Of a stretch of 36,565 nucleotides of DNA, positions 8,492-16,762 are shown one piece after another. The notes under the pieces are model-generated. The model had not been told where the DNA came from. It ran no database searches and worked only from the letters and a program-made list of their open reading frames with translations. The stretch is from CAZOKZ01 sp964580585 (GTDB lineage Bacteria; Sumerlaeota; Sumerlaeia; SLMS01; JAHLLQ01). The first letter of the stretch is position 1. Each line of letters begins with the position of its first letter. The stretch is from the NCBI GenBank assembly GCA_964580585.1, contig CAZOKZ010000043.1, forward strand, positions 1 to 36,565. Reading direction: 5' to 3'. A program made the position numbers and the translations under genes.

Positions 8492-9664
8492 ATGAAAAAG
8501 AATATCCTGGTTGCCGGAATGTTAATCGCAGGAATGATGTACTGGTCTCCGTCCCTTGCGCTGGCACGAACGAAACTGGTGACCTTGCCCGACCGCGCGA
8601 AACTGGTTGTGAATCTGGAAAACCCAAACTATAGTTTACTGTACGAAGAGCGCGACATCACGTTGCAAAAAGGCACGAATTACGTCGATTTTTCCTGGCA
8701 AGGCGTCTCGATCGACAAGAACTCGATCCAGCTTTCGTTGATGAGCCACCCCGGCGATGGACCCGAAGCGACGAAGATGATCAGCGTGGCGTTTCCACCC
8801 AACGAAGCGGCACTGACGTGGCAGCTTTATTCGCCCGAAGCGCGCACGGAAACAATTCGCGTGTCGTATCTGCTCTACGGTGTTAACCGCGAGCAGTCGT
8901 ACGAGTTCACAGTGAATGCGGCCGAGACTCAGGCAACGTTCCAACAATATTTCCAGATGCGAAACGAAAGCGGCGAGGACATGGATGACGCGGCTATTCG
9001 CATAGCACAGGCCGAGGACTGGAATCGCTCGGTCGATTCAGGCGAAACACGACGTTTCCTTTCGTTTGAAAACCGCGCGTTGCCAATCACGAAACTCTAC
9101 ATCACCAAGCCTCAACCGTACTCGAACCGAGGCGAGGACGGCGAAATCATTTCGATGGTGTACGAAATCGAAAATAACGAGACAAACGGTCTGGGCAAAT
9201 TCAAACTCGATTCGGGCAAAGCTCGTATTTATAGCGAAGATCCCGACGGCAGCACGATTTTCATCGGCGAAGATTACCTCGCCGAAACGGCCGCGGGAGA
9301 AAAAGCCCAGCTTTCACTGGGAACCGTAAAGGACGTAGTGCTCAAACGCCGTATCATGTCGGACACCCAGGAAAACCGCCGCTATAATTCCAGCAAGCGC
9401 GTGGTGCTTTACGACCGTGTGGTGCATGTACGTTACGAAATCGAAAACTTTAAGGATAAACAAGCAACGGTGCGCGTGGTTGAAACGTTACCGGTGGACG
9501 CGGAACTGGTCGAAATCGATAACAAGAACGTAACGACCGAGCGCAAGAGCGGGCAGGAGTTGGAGATCAACATCACGCTCGATCCGCGCCCGGCGGATGC
9601 GAAAGAAGAAGTCCCCGTGCGTGAAATCAACATGATTTACAAGGTGCGCGACGTGGTGAACTAA
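8492..9664 (+). CDS. Secreted DUF4139-like protein, divergent paralogue 3
   Basis: 390 residues with signal peptide (KKNILVAGMLIAGMM to LALA) and a good SD, AAGGAGCACGATC, before ATG 8492. The opening RTKLVTLPDRAKLVVNL and the YEERDITLQKGTNYVDFSW strand match the first two paralogues, and RVSYLLYGVNREQSYEF is in the position of their SWRADY motif. The Trp-Arg-Ala-Asp core is lost and the variable helical middle is absent, so it is shorter. It ends with the same type of beta-domain (INMIYKVRD). It is likely an old duplicate with a changed role, perhaps a partner of the other two. A terminator follows 67 nt after the stop. Confidence 0.78.
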   Translation: MKKNILVAGMLIAGMMYWSPSLALARTKLVTLPDRAKLVVNLENPNYSLLYEERDITLQKGTNYVDFSWQGVSIDKNSIQLSLMSHPGDGPEATKMISVAFPPNEAALTWQLYSPEARTETIRVSYLLYGVNREQSYEFTVNAAETQATFQQYFQMRNESGEDMDDAAIRIAQAEDWNRSVDSGETRRFLSFENRALPITKLYITKPQPYSNRGEDGEIISMVYEIENNETNGLGKFKLDSGKARIYSEDPDGSTIFIGEDYLAETAAGEKAQLSLGTVKDVVLKRRIMSDTQENRRYNSSKRVVLYDRVVHVRYEIENFKDKQATVRVVETLPVDAELVEIDNKNVTTERKSGQELEINITLDPRPADAKEEVPVREINMIYKVRDVVN

Positions 9665-9731
9665 GAACGTCATTCGCATATTCCAAATCTCTGTGTTGTC
9701 CCGATTGTCAACTCAACGGATGCATGATCCG

Positions 9732-9760
9732 AAAGGCGGGCCGAAATTGGCCCGCCTTTT
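9732..9760 (+). terminator. Rho-independent terminator after the DUF4139 cluster
   Basis: An 11-bp perfect stem, AAAGGCGGGCC (9732-9742) with GGCCCGCCTTT (9749-9759), and a 6-nt loop, ending in TTTT. The leading AAA makes it usable in both directions, but only the plus strand has a gene ending next to it. Confidence 0.85.
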
Positions 9761-9814
9761 GCCCTACAACGTAACATGGAGCGGTCGGGAATTCTTCTGA
9801 TGGAGTCACGGACA

Positions 9815-10906
9815 ATGAAGCGTTCAGGTTGGAAACGCATGGTATTGACGGGATTGGTTCTGGCAACTGCCGGTCTGGGCATTGGCTTGGCGTTTGGGCC
9901 GGAAGGCGAAAATTCCGACCGCGCACCAATGCGTCAGCCCGATTGGCAGCAAATAGAAAAAGACCGCGCAAAAGCTTTCTCGGAAATCGAACGGATTGCC
10001 GAGGATTTACGCGCCCAGGGACTCGATCAACGGGCCGACGAATTGTTGGAAGCCGCTCATACACTAAACGGTCCGCCTCCCATGGAAGGCAAAGTTCGCA
10101 GCTATTCTCCCGACGGGATGACTGAAGAAACGCGCCGCTCGCTTCGCCGCCAGGCCTCGAAGGTAATTCGCTCACTGCACGAAATTGGCGACCAGATGCA
10201 CGAGTTCCATGAGCGTGAACGCGAGTTAGAAAAGCAGTCTCGAGAAATGGAAAAAGCCCGTCTGAACATGGGCACGAAGGACAACGGGCTTAATCGAGGC
10301 TACCTGCTTGATGAAGAATCCATGAAAAACTGGGAAACTGAGCATGAAATGGCAGTAAAGGAACTGGAAATCGACCGCACTGCATGGATGAAGGACTTGC
10401 GAATGCAGGCCGAGGGCTCCATCGGCGACATCGACAACATCATTGAGGGGATGGATGCCGTGTTGGCCGAAAATCCCGAGATGGAAAAATTCCTGGGGCG
10501 CGTTCGCGAACAATTTATCACGTTACGGGATTTCGCGCAAAATCCCCCCGATGACGATGAAGAGTTCCTTTCGGAATTGGAGGATATCCTAAAAGGTTTC
10601 CGCGATATCGACCAACGCGGCGACAACCGACGGGAATTTTCGGAGCAAAAACGCGACGACAAGATGAAGTATGTGGAACGGGAAATTCAAATGCTGCGCG
10701 ATCGGCTGTCACGATTGGAAAACGAACTCAATACGGTGGAAGACGGCGGCGCCATGATGTGGGGTCCGCCGATGCCGGACGGACCGCCGGACGACCGCCC
10801 CCGAGATGGCGCTCGCGGAATGCGGGGCGGGTCGCGAAATGGCGAAGGCCGGATGCAGAATGGGGCACCTCCATTGCCGCCTTTGCCGGACGAAAACCGG
10901 CATTGA
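9815..10906 (+). CDS. Periplasmic coiled-coil protein with Pro/Gly-rich tail
   Basis: 363 residues from ATG 9815, preceded by GGAG at 9-nt spacing; the frame opens 13 codons earlier. A basic start and hydrophobic segment (VLTGLVLATAGLGIGLAFG) act as signal peptide or anchor. The rest is strongly charged and helical, with heptad-like stretches (EFHERERELEKQSREMEKARLN; the last at about residues 285-310, IQMLRDRLSRLENELN). The final 50 residues are Pro/Gly/Arg-rich and probably disordered. No family recognised. It stands alone between two hairpins, so it is likely a single-gene transcript. Confidence 0.72.
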   Translation: MKRSGWKRMVLTGLVLATAGLGIGLAFGPEGENSDRAPMRQPDWQQIEKDRAKAFSEIERIAEDLRAQGLDQRADELLEAAHTLNGPPPMEGKVRSYSPDGMTEETRRSLRRQASKVIRSLHEIGDQMHEFHERERELEKQSREMEKARLNMGTKDNGLNRGYLLDEESMKNWETEHEMAVKELEIDRTAWMKDLRMQAEGSIGDIDNIIEGMDAVLAENPEMEKFLGRVREQFITLRDFAQNPPDDDEEFLSELEDILKGFRDIDQRGDNRREFSEQKRDDKMKYVEREIQMLRDRLSRLENELNTVEDGGAMMWGPPMPDGPPDDRPRDGARGMRGGSRNGEGRMQNGAPPLPPLPDENRH

Positions 10907-10959
10907 GTTCACTCTAAAACTTTCGCCCCCCTGGCGAAAACCACACCGCTCGATGCGGC

Positions 10960-10987
10960 AAGAGGCGTTCCAAATGGAACGCCTCTT
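10960..10987. terminator. Bidirectional terminator-like hairpin
   Basis: A perfect 12-bp stem, AAGAGGCGTTCC (10960-10971) with GGAACGCCTCTT (10976-10987), loop AAAT, between the convergent coiled-coil and oxygenase genes. It lacks a long T-tract on either side. A smaller hairpin TTTCGCC/GGCGAAA (10921-10939) precedes it. Confidence 0.65.
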
Positions 10988-11038
10988 GTGCGTTGCGGTA
11001 CGATGGAAGTTGAAGTGCCTGCTGTCGCGTTGCAGAAT

Positions 11039-11689
11039 TCAGCGTAAATGCTCGAATCCGTCCGAACGGCAAAGCCAACCGGTCAGACTGAGACGTTCAC
11101 GTTGGGTTGGGAGGACTTCGTGGTAGAATACTTCGCTCAGAAACACCATCAATGTCCCGCCCATGGGAAGAAAATCCTGGTACAAATCGGTTCGCTCTCC
11201 GTGGGTATAGACACGTAACACCCCGCCGTCTTCGGGGCTCCAATCCTGGCTGAGATACATCAGGCAGGTAAGTTTGCGACGCGGTTGCTCCTGGAAACAA
11301 TCCAGGTGGCGTTTATAAAATGAGCCCGGGGGAAAACAGGCGAAATGGGCCTCGAACCGAAACGCGCCAAGAAACAGACTTCGGTTTACGGCCAAACGCA
11401 ACGCCTCGATAAACTGCAGGTACCGCTTCACATGAGGGCAAGGATCGGACTCTTCGATCCACGAAATTTTGTCCGTCCGAATCTCGGGGCGGACAGCCAT
11501 GCCTTCACCCCGGCCAATACCTGCCTGGCGATATTTGCCTTCCTCCCACCGTTTCGAGGCTGTCGAGGCCAAAGCCGCAATTTCGTGCGCTTCCAGAAAT
11601 CCCGGATTGTATGACCAACCGTCCTTGATCAAGTCCTCAACCACTTTGTCCAGTATTGACTGGGACTTAAGCTCCAAGGTCTCCAACAT
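11039..11689 (-). CDS. 2OG-Fe(II) oxygenase (SM-20/prolyl hydroxylase type)
   Basis: 216 residues. The double-stranded beta-helix signature is complete: iron ligands H128 and D130 in YKRHLDCF, distal H190 in EVFYHEVLPT and the 2-oxoglutarate-binding R199 in RERLSLTGW. The intervening LTCLMYLSQDW and GGVLRVY strands match the P4Hc family of prolyl hydroxylases. It should hydroxylate a protein or peptide side chain using O2 and 2-oxoglutarate in the cytoplasm; no signal peptide is present. The substrate cannot be read from sequence. It is convergent with the coiled-coil gene and divergent from the HEAT-repeat gene. Confidence 0.87.
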   Translation of the reverse strand: MLETLELKSQSILDKVVEDLIKDGWSYNPGFLEAHEIAALASTASKRWEEGKYRQAGIGRGEGMAVRPEIRTDKISWIEESDPCPHVKRYLQFIEALRLAVNRSLFLGAFRFEAHFACFPPGSFYKRHLDCFQEQPRRKLTCLMYLSQDWSPEDGGVLRVYTHGERTDLYQDFLPMGGTLMVFLSEVFYHEVLPTQRERLSLTGWLCRSDGFEHLR

Positions 11690-11898
11690 CTTTGTTTTCT
11701 CCAGTTATGAGCAATCACGAGCAATTGCTGTTTGCCAGGGTAAGCGTTCCAGCAAAGGGGTTGAAGTTGTCAAGCCCAGGCGTGCAACACCGCTTCATCG
11801 TCGATAGAATTTTCACTCGACCACCATTTCAGCCACACACTCCTCTTGTGTCGGTGGGAGAAAAAAACGATAATTCGAGTCCTGAATTCGACCGACGG

Positions 11899-12870
11899 AT
11901 GGCCCATTTGACGCCGCGTAAAAGCATCCCCCAGCTTATAGAAGAACTCGGTCACATGAATCCGAAAAAGCGCGAGCAGGCCGCGACGGGGCTCGGGCAA
12001 TTGGGCATCGCCGCACGTGGGGCAATCCATGCCTTGACGATCACGCTGTGCGAGGGTGAGCGAGTGCTGGCCTGGAAGGCCGCCGTGGCCCTCCGTGCCA
12101 TCGGGTTGGGAGACGATGAAGCCATTCTCGACCTCATCATGGCGCACGCGGAAAAAAATCAGAATATCCGTGCCCCTGCCGCTCATGCGCTCGGTGGACT
12201 GAACAGCGAAGCACGCGACATGGTGCCTCGAATTGTCAAATTGCTGTCCGATCGGCGGGCTCCCGTGCGCGAGGCAGCTTGCTTTGCATTAAGCAAAATC
12301 GGTCCCGATGCCACAGCCGCCATTCCCCAACTCGATAAGCTGCGCAAGGACCGCGACTTCCATGTCCGGCGTCAGGCGGTGATCGCTTTGGCTTCGATCG
12401 GGTCCGTTGAACACGATTCGTTGGAGGAGTATCGCAGCAAAATGGATTCGGACGAAAACTTCACTCGCGAACACGAGGCGTTTTCATCCGGCGAAGTCGA
12501 TCTGCGCGAATTGCGCTCGGGACTAAGGCGCAAGTTGGACGATATCATCCCGACGGAAAAAGCGGACGACGGCAAGGACGACGAATTCGACGAGATCGAT
12601 GACTACGACGAACCCCTAACCCAGGAACTGCCCACGGCTGCTTTTGCTGCCTTCACGTCGTCGGATGCCATCAACGCCAATTCGCTTTCGCACTTGAAAG
12701 ACGGATTGCGCGACCCCAAACCCCAGGTGCGCGAGGCGGCGGCCTATGCTCTTGGCGAACTGGGAACCGACGCCAAGGAAACCGCTCCCCTGCTTCTCGA
12801 AGCTCTGCGCGATTCCGACGCCAATGTGCGCAAAGCAGCCTTTTTCGCGATCCACAAAATCATCAAATGA
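11899..12870 (+). CDS. HEAT-repeat protein
   Basis: HEAT/PBS-lyase-type helical repeats of about 35 residues are visible: REQAATGLGQLGIAARGAI, LAWKAAVALRAIGLGDDEAI, IRAPAAHALGGLNSEARDM, VREAACFALSKIGPDATAAI, VRRQAVIALASIGS. After an acidic linker (DDGKDDEFDEIDDYDE) come two more, VREAAAYALGELGTDAKE and VRKAAFFAIHKI. Such solenoids mediate protein binding. The start is uncertain: the frame is open from 11692 (first ATG 11707), but that lies almost on top of the divergent oxygenase start, and no candidate has a Shine-Dalgarno. ATG 11899 leaves room for promoters, although codons from about 11848 already look coding. Confidence 0.75.
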   Translation: MAHLTPRKSIPQLIEELGHMNPKKREQAATGLGQLGIAARGAIHALTITLCEGERVLAWKAAVALRAIGLGDDEAILDLIMAHAEKNQNIRAPAAHALGGLNSEARDMVPRIVKLLSDRRAPVREAACFALSKIGPDATAAIPQLDKLRKDRDFHVRRQAVIALASIGSVEHDSLEEYRSKMDSDENFTREHEAFSSGEVDLRELRSGLRRKLDDIIPTEKADDGKDDEFDEIDDYDEPLTQELPTAAFAAFTSSDAINANSLSHLKDGLRDPKPQVREAAAYALGELGTDAKETAPLLLEALRDSDANVRKAAFFAIHKIIK

Positions 12871-12878
12871 TAAGTCGT

Positions 12879-14432
12879 TTACGACTTTATTCCACCCCGC
12901 AATCGAACAACGAATAACGTGGCGTAATAACACAACACGGGAACCAGATGAAAATGATACCGCTGTTGCCCCATGAAAAGCATGGTGATGACGAGCGTGT
13001 AAATCGTGAGCGCTTCGAGATAAACGCTGACGGGCTTTCGCGCCGCGCGTCTCCAACGGAAAATAAGCAACTCCGCTATCGCCAGGAATAACACGGGATA
13101 ATAAAACGCGTGGGTGGCCAAGCGCGCAAAGCTTGGAAGAACCGCCGGTATTGGATGTTCGAGTTCATTGAACGCCCAACTGGTCCAGCGGGTGTCGGTA
13201 ATCATCATCATCACGATTTTGCGAACATACAGAATCGGAATCCGCTCGGGATTTTCACGAATATATTTCCATCCCAAGTGAAATCCCATACGGCTGCGTT
13301 CAATTTCGTCTTCGATAGAGGACGTGACATCGACGGCCGGGTCGAGCATCTCTAACCCCGTGCCGTTGGTAATCGCGTTATGCCCGTGATAGAAATTCAC
13401 CCCACCGTTGGTGGAAAGCGGCGTGAACGCGCCCAACGCCTGCGCGTTGCGAATCCCCCAGGGAAATACCAACAGAGCCGCTCCGATTCCAATCAATGCG
13501 TAAACAAAGAAAGCACGTTTGAATCCAGCTCGCTTCCACGCAATGGGAAACAACGCAAGGGGTAGCAGGGCAAAATTCGGTCGCATGAGAGAACACACGG
13601 CGAGGATCAGCCCCATTCCCAGCGAAAGCATGATGTTGCGGCGCGAGAAGTTAACGGGAAAGTATTCCTCCAACAACACGAGAAACAAAAACAGCAAAAA
13701 CGTAGCGGGAATTTCAGTACACAGCAGTGAAGTGTATCCAATTTGGGAGGGAAACATCGCCACAAGTATCGTCGTCAACCGCGCGACAGCTTCACCCGAA
13801 ATGCTTCGCGTCAACCGGTAGATCAAATACACCGTCCCCGTCCCCCATACGATGTTGAGCAACTTGGGAATCCAATATGTTTGACCAAAAATGGAATATA
13901 AAGCAGCCAGATAAACGGGGTAACCCGGAGGACGATACGCTGTCGGCGTTCCATCGGGAGTGACGTATGCGCCGAGTTCGATCATCCGCACGGCAAGACC
14001 ATGGTATTCGGCGTAATCGCTGAATGGCAACGACGGAACCAGCAAAACCCAAAGCAGTCGGATCAGGGCCGCCCCGCCCAATACCGTTCCCAAAAACAGA
14101 GGAACGGGAATACGCTCCAGCCGATCCACCACATCTCCCCAAAGCACGCCGAGCTTTGCACGAAAGACGAGAATCGCCCCTAAACACAAGGCGATCGGCA
14201 AAGCCATGGTGGAAAAGTACTCGACCAAACGAATCGTCGCAGGCGCAAGTTCACCGTCTTTGGATAATGATGCGGCCACCTCGACCAACGTCTGTCCAGG
14301 CAACAAGCCGACAATCCCCGAACATAGTGCCGTAAAAGCACACGACCAAAAAACCGCGTTTCGCTCGACAGAAACCAAAGGCGGAATCATCGGGACGGTT
14401 TCAACAGAGATGTCGATTTCGTTTGAAGTCAT
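12879..14432 (-). CDS. GT-C fold membrane glycosyltransferase (GT39/PMT-like)
   Basis: 517 residues with about ten to twelve hydrophobic helices. The first long extracytoplasmic loop after LLRLLWVLLVPSLPF carries SDYAEYHGLAVRMIELGAYV and then AYRPPGYPVYLAALYSIFG, the arrangement of the acidic catalytic loop in PMT/ArnT-type enzymes that use polyprenyl-phosphate sugars. A second conserved-looking region is RPNFALLPLALFPIAW. It probably transfers a sugar from a lipid-linked donor to an envelope acceptor; donor and acceptor are unknown. It follows the PfkB kinase gene on the same strand but a strong terminator separates them. The ATG at 14432 has only a weak SD (AAGTGAG). Confidence 0.82.
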   Translation of the reverse strand: MTSNEIDISVETVPMIPPLVSVERNAVFWSCAFTALCSGIVGLLPGQTLVEVAASLSKDGELAPATIRLVEYFSTMALPIALCLGAILVFRAKLGVLWGDVVDRLERIPVPLFLGTVLGGAALIRLLWVLLVPSLPFSDYAEYHGLAVRMIELGAYVTPDGTPTAYRPPGYPVYLAALYSIFGQTYWIPKLLNIVWGTGTVYLIYRLTRSISGEAVARLTTILVAMFPSQIGYTSLLCTEIPATFLLFLFLVLLEEYFPVNFSRRNIMLSLGMGLILAVCSLMRPNFALLPLALFPIAWKRAGFKRAFFVYALIGIGAALLVFPWGIRNAQALGAFTPLSTNGGVNFYHGHNAITNGTGLEMLDPAVDVTSSIEDEIERSRMGFHLGWKYIRENPERIPILYVRKIVMMMITDTRWTSWAFNELEHPIPAVLPSFARLATHAFYYPVLFLAIAELLIFRWRRAARKPVSVYLEALTIYTLVITMLFMGQQRYHFHLVPVLCYYATLFVVRLRGGIKS

Positions 14433-14447
14433 GTGCTCACTTGCAAA

Positions 14448-14479
14448 ATGGGGACGGAGATCATCTTCTCCGTCCCCAT
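14448..14479 (-). terminator. Terminator of the PfkB kinase gene, built from inverted GGGACGGAG words
   Basis: A perfect 13-bp stem, ATGGGGACGGAGA (14448-14460) with TCTCCGTCCCCAT (14467-14479), 6-nt loop. On the minus strand the stem runs into TTTTGC, so it works as a rho-independent terminator 37 nt after the kinase stop. Each arm contains the 9-mer GGGACGGAG that recurs through the first 14.5 kb, so it may be a repeat element serving as terminator. Confidence 0.75.
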
Positions 14480-14516
14480 GGTAATTTTCGCACGACGATT
14501 GCCTTCGGTTTCTGGA

Positions 14517-15671
14517 TTAGTCATCCGTCCAGGGATCGAGTTTGCCCGCCGCCCATTTTTCACAGAAGCGGAGGATTTCGTCCTGGTGCGGGCCGCGTCC
14601 CTGGCGCACGTAATAGCCGGAGACTGCTTTGCCGACGACAAGCGAATCCTGGGGCGAAAGCCCCATCAGGCGACCGAAGCAGTAACCACCGTTGAAGTGA
14701 TCGCCCGCGCCCGTGGTCAGCTTTGGATTCGCGCACAACGGGCCGTCAATCGATCCGCTGCCATCGTTTCCGACCGCCGCCGCGCAGGTGCGTGGGTGCA
14801 CCACGATTTCCGGAATACCGGTTTTTTCACGCAAACGTTCGATGCGCGCCAACATCCCGGCATGATCTTCGGTGCCGTACTCAACGCCAAACGCTTCGCA
14901 AACTTCAAAGCTTTCCTTTTCGTTGAGACCAAGAATCGGAGTGGCCTTGGCGCGGTCGAACGTCGCGATGACTTCGATGGCCTCGCGCAAATCTTCTTTC
15001 GGGCGTTTTTGCGGATCGCACAGGTCGAAGAAGAAATAACGCGGTCCCGCGTCGCCAATTGCCAGCAGACGTTTGACGATTTCGCGCCAGACGCTGGTCA
15101 GGTGCGGGATCATCGTCCAGTTCACGAGCGCCACAATATCCGCGCCGCGCAGAAAATCGTCGAAATTCGATTCGCCGCCTACACGCTTCACGATGTTTTC
15201 GTACGTAATTTCGTTCAACGTCTCCAGCTTGCCGTGCATGATCTTGCCGTCGTCGAATTCCGCCGCGATTGTCACGGCTGCATCGGCAATCCCGACCACT
15301 TCACCATGGTCTTCGAGACTGGCGAAAACGGGATTCAAGACCGGATGACCGACAGCCCCCACATAGCGCACCTGAGTTCCCAAACGGCCAAGCGCATCGC
15401 TCATCAGCGGACCGTTGCCGCCCATTTTGATCTGGTGCACAACTAATTCAACGTTGGTCGATTTGCCCGCGGCAGCAGCCAAGCGTTCGGCGTATGCTTT
15501 GATCGTACGAACGGGCGTGTAAGTCTCGAAATCTTCACGTTGGTCCACGACCTGGACGATTTCATCGATAAAACCATCGAATCCAACAAATGCCTTGGGG
15601 GCGATGGGTTGCGTTTTAAAGGCGTTGCTGAGCGCCTGGGCAGCGGTACGGATCAATTCAGGTGACGTCAT
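14517..15671 (-). CDS. PfkB family carbohydrate kinase
   Basis: 384 residues. The ribokinase-like fold is shown by GGNGPLMSDALGRLGTQVRYVGAVG in the first third and the anion-hole motif TTGAGDHFNGG (GAGD 321-324, with D324 as catalytic base). The NEKE motif region (GLNEKESFEVCEAFG) is also present. The family phosphorylates sugars, nucleosides or sugar phosphates with ATP; the substrate is not predictable here. The ATG at 15671 has AAGGAA about 10 nt upstream. It is the last gene before the terminator at 14448-14479 and lies 74 nt downstream of the coiled-coil membrane gene on the same strand. Confidence 0.88.
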   Translation of the reverse strand: MTSPELIRTAAQALSNAFKTQPIAPKAFVGFDGFIDEIVQVVDQREDFETYTPVRTIKAYAERLAAAAGKSTNVELVVHQIKMGGNGPLMSDALGRLGTQVRYVGAVGHPVLNPVFASLEDHGEVVGIADAAVTIAAEFDDGKIMHGKLETLNEITYENIVKRVGGESNFDDFLRGADIVALVNWTMIPHLTSVWREIVKRLLAIGDAGPRYFFFDLCDPQKRPKEDLREAIEVIATFDRAKATPILGLNEKESFEVCEAFGVEYGTEDHAGMLARIERLREKTGIPEIVVHPRTCAAAVGNDGSGSIDGPLCANPKLTTGAGDHFNGGYCFGRLMGLSPQDSLVVGKAVSGYYVRQGRGPHQDEILRFCEKWAAGKLDPWTDD

Positions 15672-15745
15672 TTCGTTTTATTCCTTCGTTTCTTACATTT
15701 CAGGTCGCGGTGGATCGATTTCTCGACCGGTTTCAAGAGGCCGTG

Positions 15746-16567
15746 TTATTTTTTATGGCGGTCTGCGTTGTCATCGATCGGCAACCGCGAGAGTTGGATC
15801 ATATTCGCGTGTTTCCAGGCCGGTCGCCAAGCGGTCGCTTCCCGCACATCTTCGATTTTCCACTTCTGCGTGCGTGCATCCCAGGAAATGGCGACGACCC
15901 AATCGGTCGGAGGCAAGCCTGGGTTACGCAGACTGGGAACTTCCGCGATTAGAACCGCTAAATCTCCATCGCGCGGACTGGAATCGGGCCGATGGATGAA
16001 CTCCGGCTCGTCGAACGCCTGCGCCACCTTTCGCATGGGCAACGCATCATCGCCGACCAGCAACTCCTGCATCCTCAGATGGAAATTACTGGGGCTTTGC
16101 TCTCCCCTTTCTCGTTCGTACATTTCACCCGAGTAGGTTCTCAGCAATTGCTCGCTGTCGCCGCGCAAGCAGGCATTCCTCCAAGAAGCCCATGTTTCCA
16201 ACGGACTGCTGTAGGCTTCAAAGGAGACCGGGCTGCTGGATTTCTTCAACAACTCGACGATGCGTTCATCGGTTTTTCGCTGCTGGACAAGGTGAACCGC
16301 CCATTTAATGCCGCCCCAAACCACTGCCACCAGCAAAACCACCGCCGCTGCCTGCATCAATTGCCGCTTCGTGCGGCGCCATTCCTCTAATTCATGCTCG
16401 CGGGCTTCTTGGCGGGCCTCCTCCCTGCGGCGCAAGGAGGATTTATTTTTCTCGTCATTCTGAGCCTTTTGTTCAGCCTCGTCCAACTTCGCCTGACGCC
16501 GTTCCACGGGATCTTTCAACTTGTCCCAATCGCGACGCCTTCCCTTGCGAATGTCTTCAATATCCAT
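15746..16567 (-). CDS. Single-span membrane protein with charged N-terminal coiled coil
   Basis: 273 residues from ATG 16567, which has GAGGAA at 5-nt spacing; the longer frame from 16666 lacks a signal. Residues 1-69 are highly charged and helical (VERRQAKLDEAEQKAQ, RRREEARQEAREHELEEWRR), then one transmembrane segment (about 70-91, AAAVVLLVAVVWGGIKWAV), then a globular region ending in a WVVAISWDARTQKWKIEDVRE strand pair like an NTF2/TIM44-style domain. The N-in topology follows from the positive charges before the span. No named family recognised. Confidence 0.7.
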   Translation of the reverse strand: MDIEDIRKGRRRDWDKLKDPVERRQAKLDEAEQKAQNDEKNKSSLRRREEARQEAREHELEEWRRTKRQLMQAAAVVLLVAVVWGGIKWAVHLVQQRKTDERIVELLKKSSSPVSFEAYSSPLETWASWRNACLRGDSEQLLRTYSGEMYERERGEQSPSNFHLRMQELLVGDDALPMRKVAQAFDEPEFIHRPDSSPRDGDLAVLIAEVPSLRNPGLPPTDWVVAISWDARTQKWKIEDVREATAWRPAWKHANMIQLSRLPIDDNADRHKK

Positions 16568-16762
16568 CGGCTTCCTCTTCGGTCCTGGCGACCTGCGCCC
16601 GAGCAGTATGGGAATCCCGCCCCGCCATGCAAGCGGAGAGACAGACGGAAAGGAAGGAATTCTCATTTCATAAGTGATCTTTCGATTGCGATTTCTTACT
16701 TCCGAGAATCAATTGCTAATTTATTACAATGCCATCGAGCTGGAATTTACAGAGGAGAGATC

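Larger units (their letters stand above)
1057..14476. repeat. Dispersed 9-mer GGGACGGAG / CTCCGTCCC, 14 copies
   Basis: GGGACGGAG on the plus strand at 1750, 1894, 5675, 5998, 6447, 6655 and 14451; CTCCGTCCC at 1057, 1114, 1276, 1441, 1600, 8547 and 14468 (first base of each). No exact copy was found after 14476; near copies ending A or C are at 7847, 22678 and 33563. Four copies encode Gly-Asp-Gly of FG-GAP loops; the others are read in different frames or are non-coding. This is a set of short words, not one continuous element. Confidence 0.7.

Noticed and set aside
11692..11898. N-terminal extension of the HEAT-repeat gene
   Set aside because: A TTG at 11692 would leave 2 nt between divergent start codons, no SD is present, and most of the segment reads like intergenic sequence. 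A start between 11848 and 11899 is more likely.
14433..15446. Plus-strand open frame of 337 codons
   Set aside because: It lies wholly opposite the PfkB kinase, whose motifs are intact; a shadow of GC-rich codon use.
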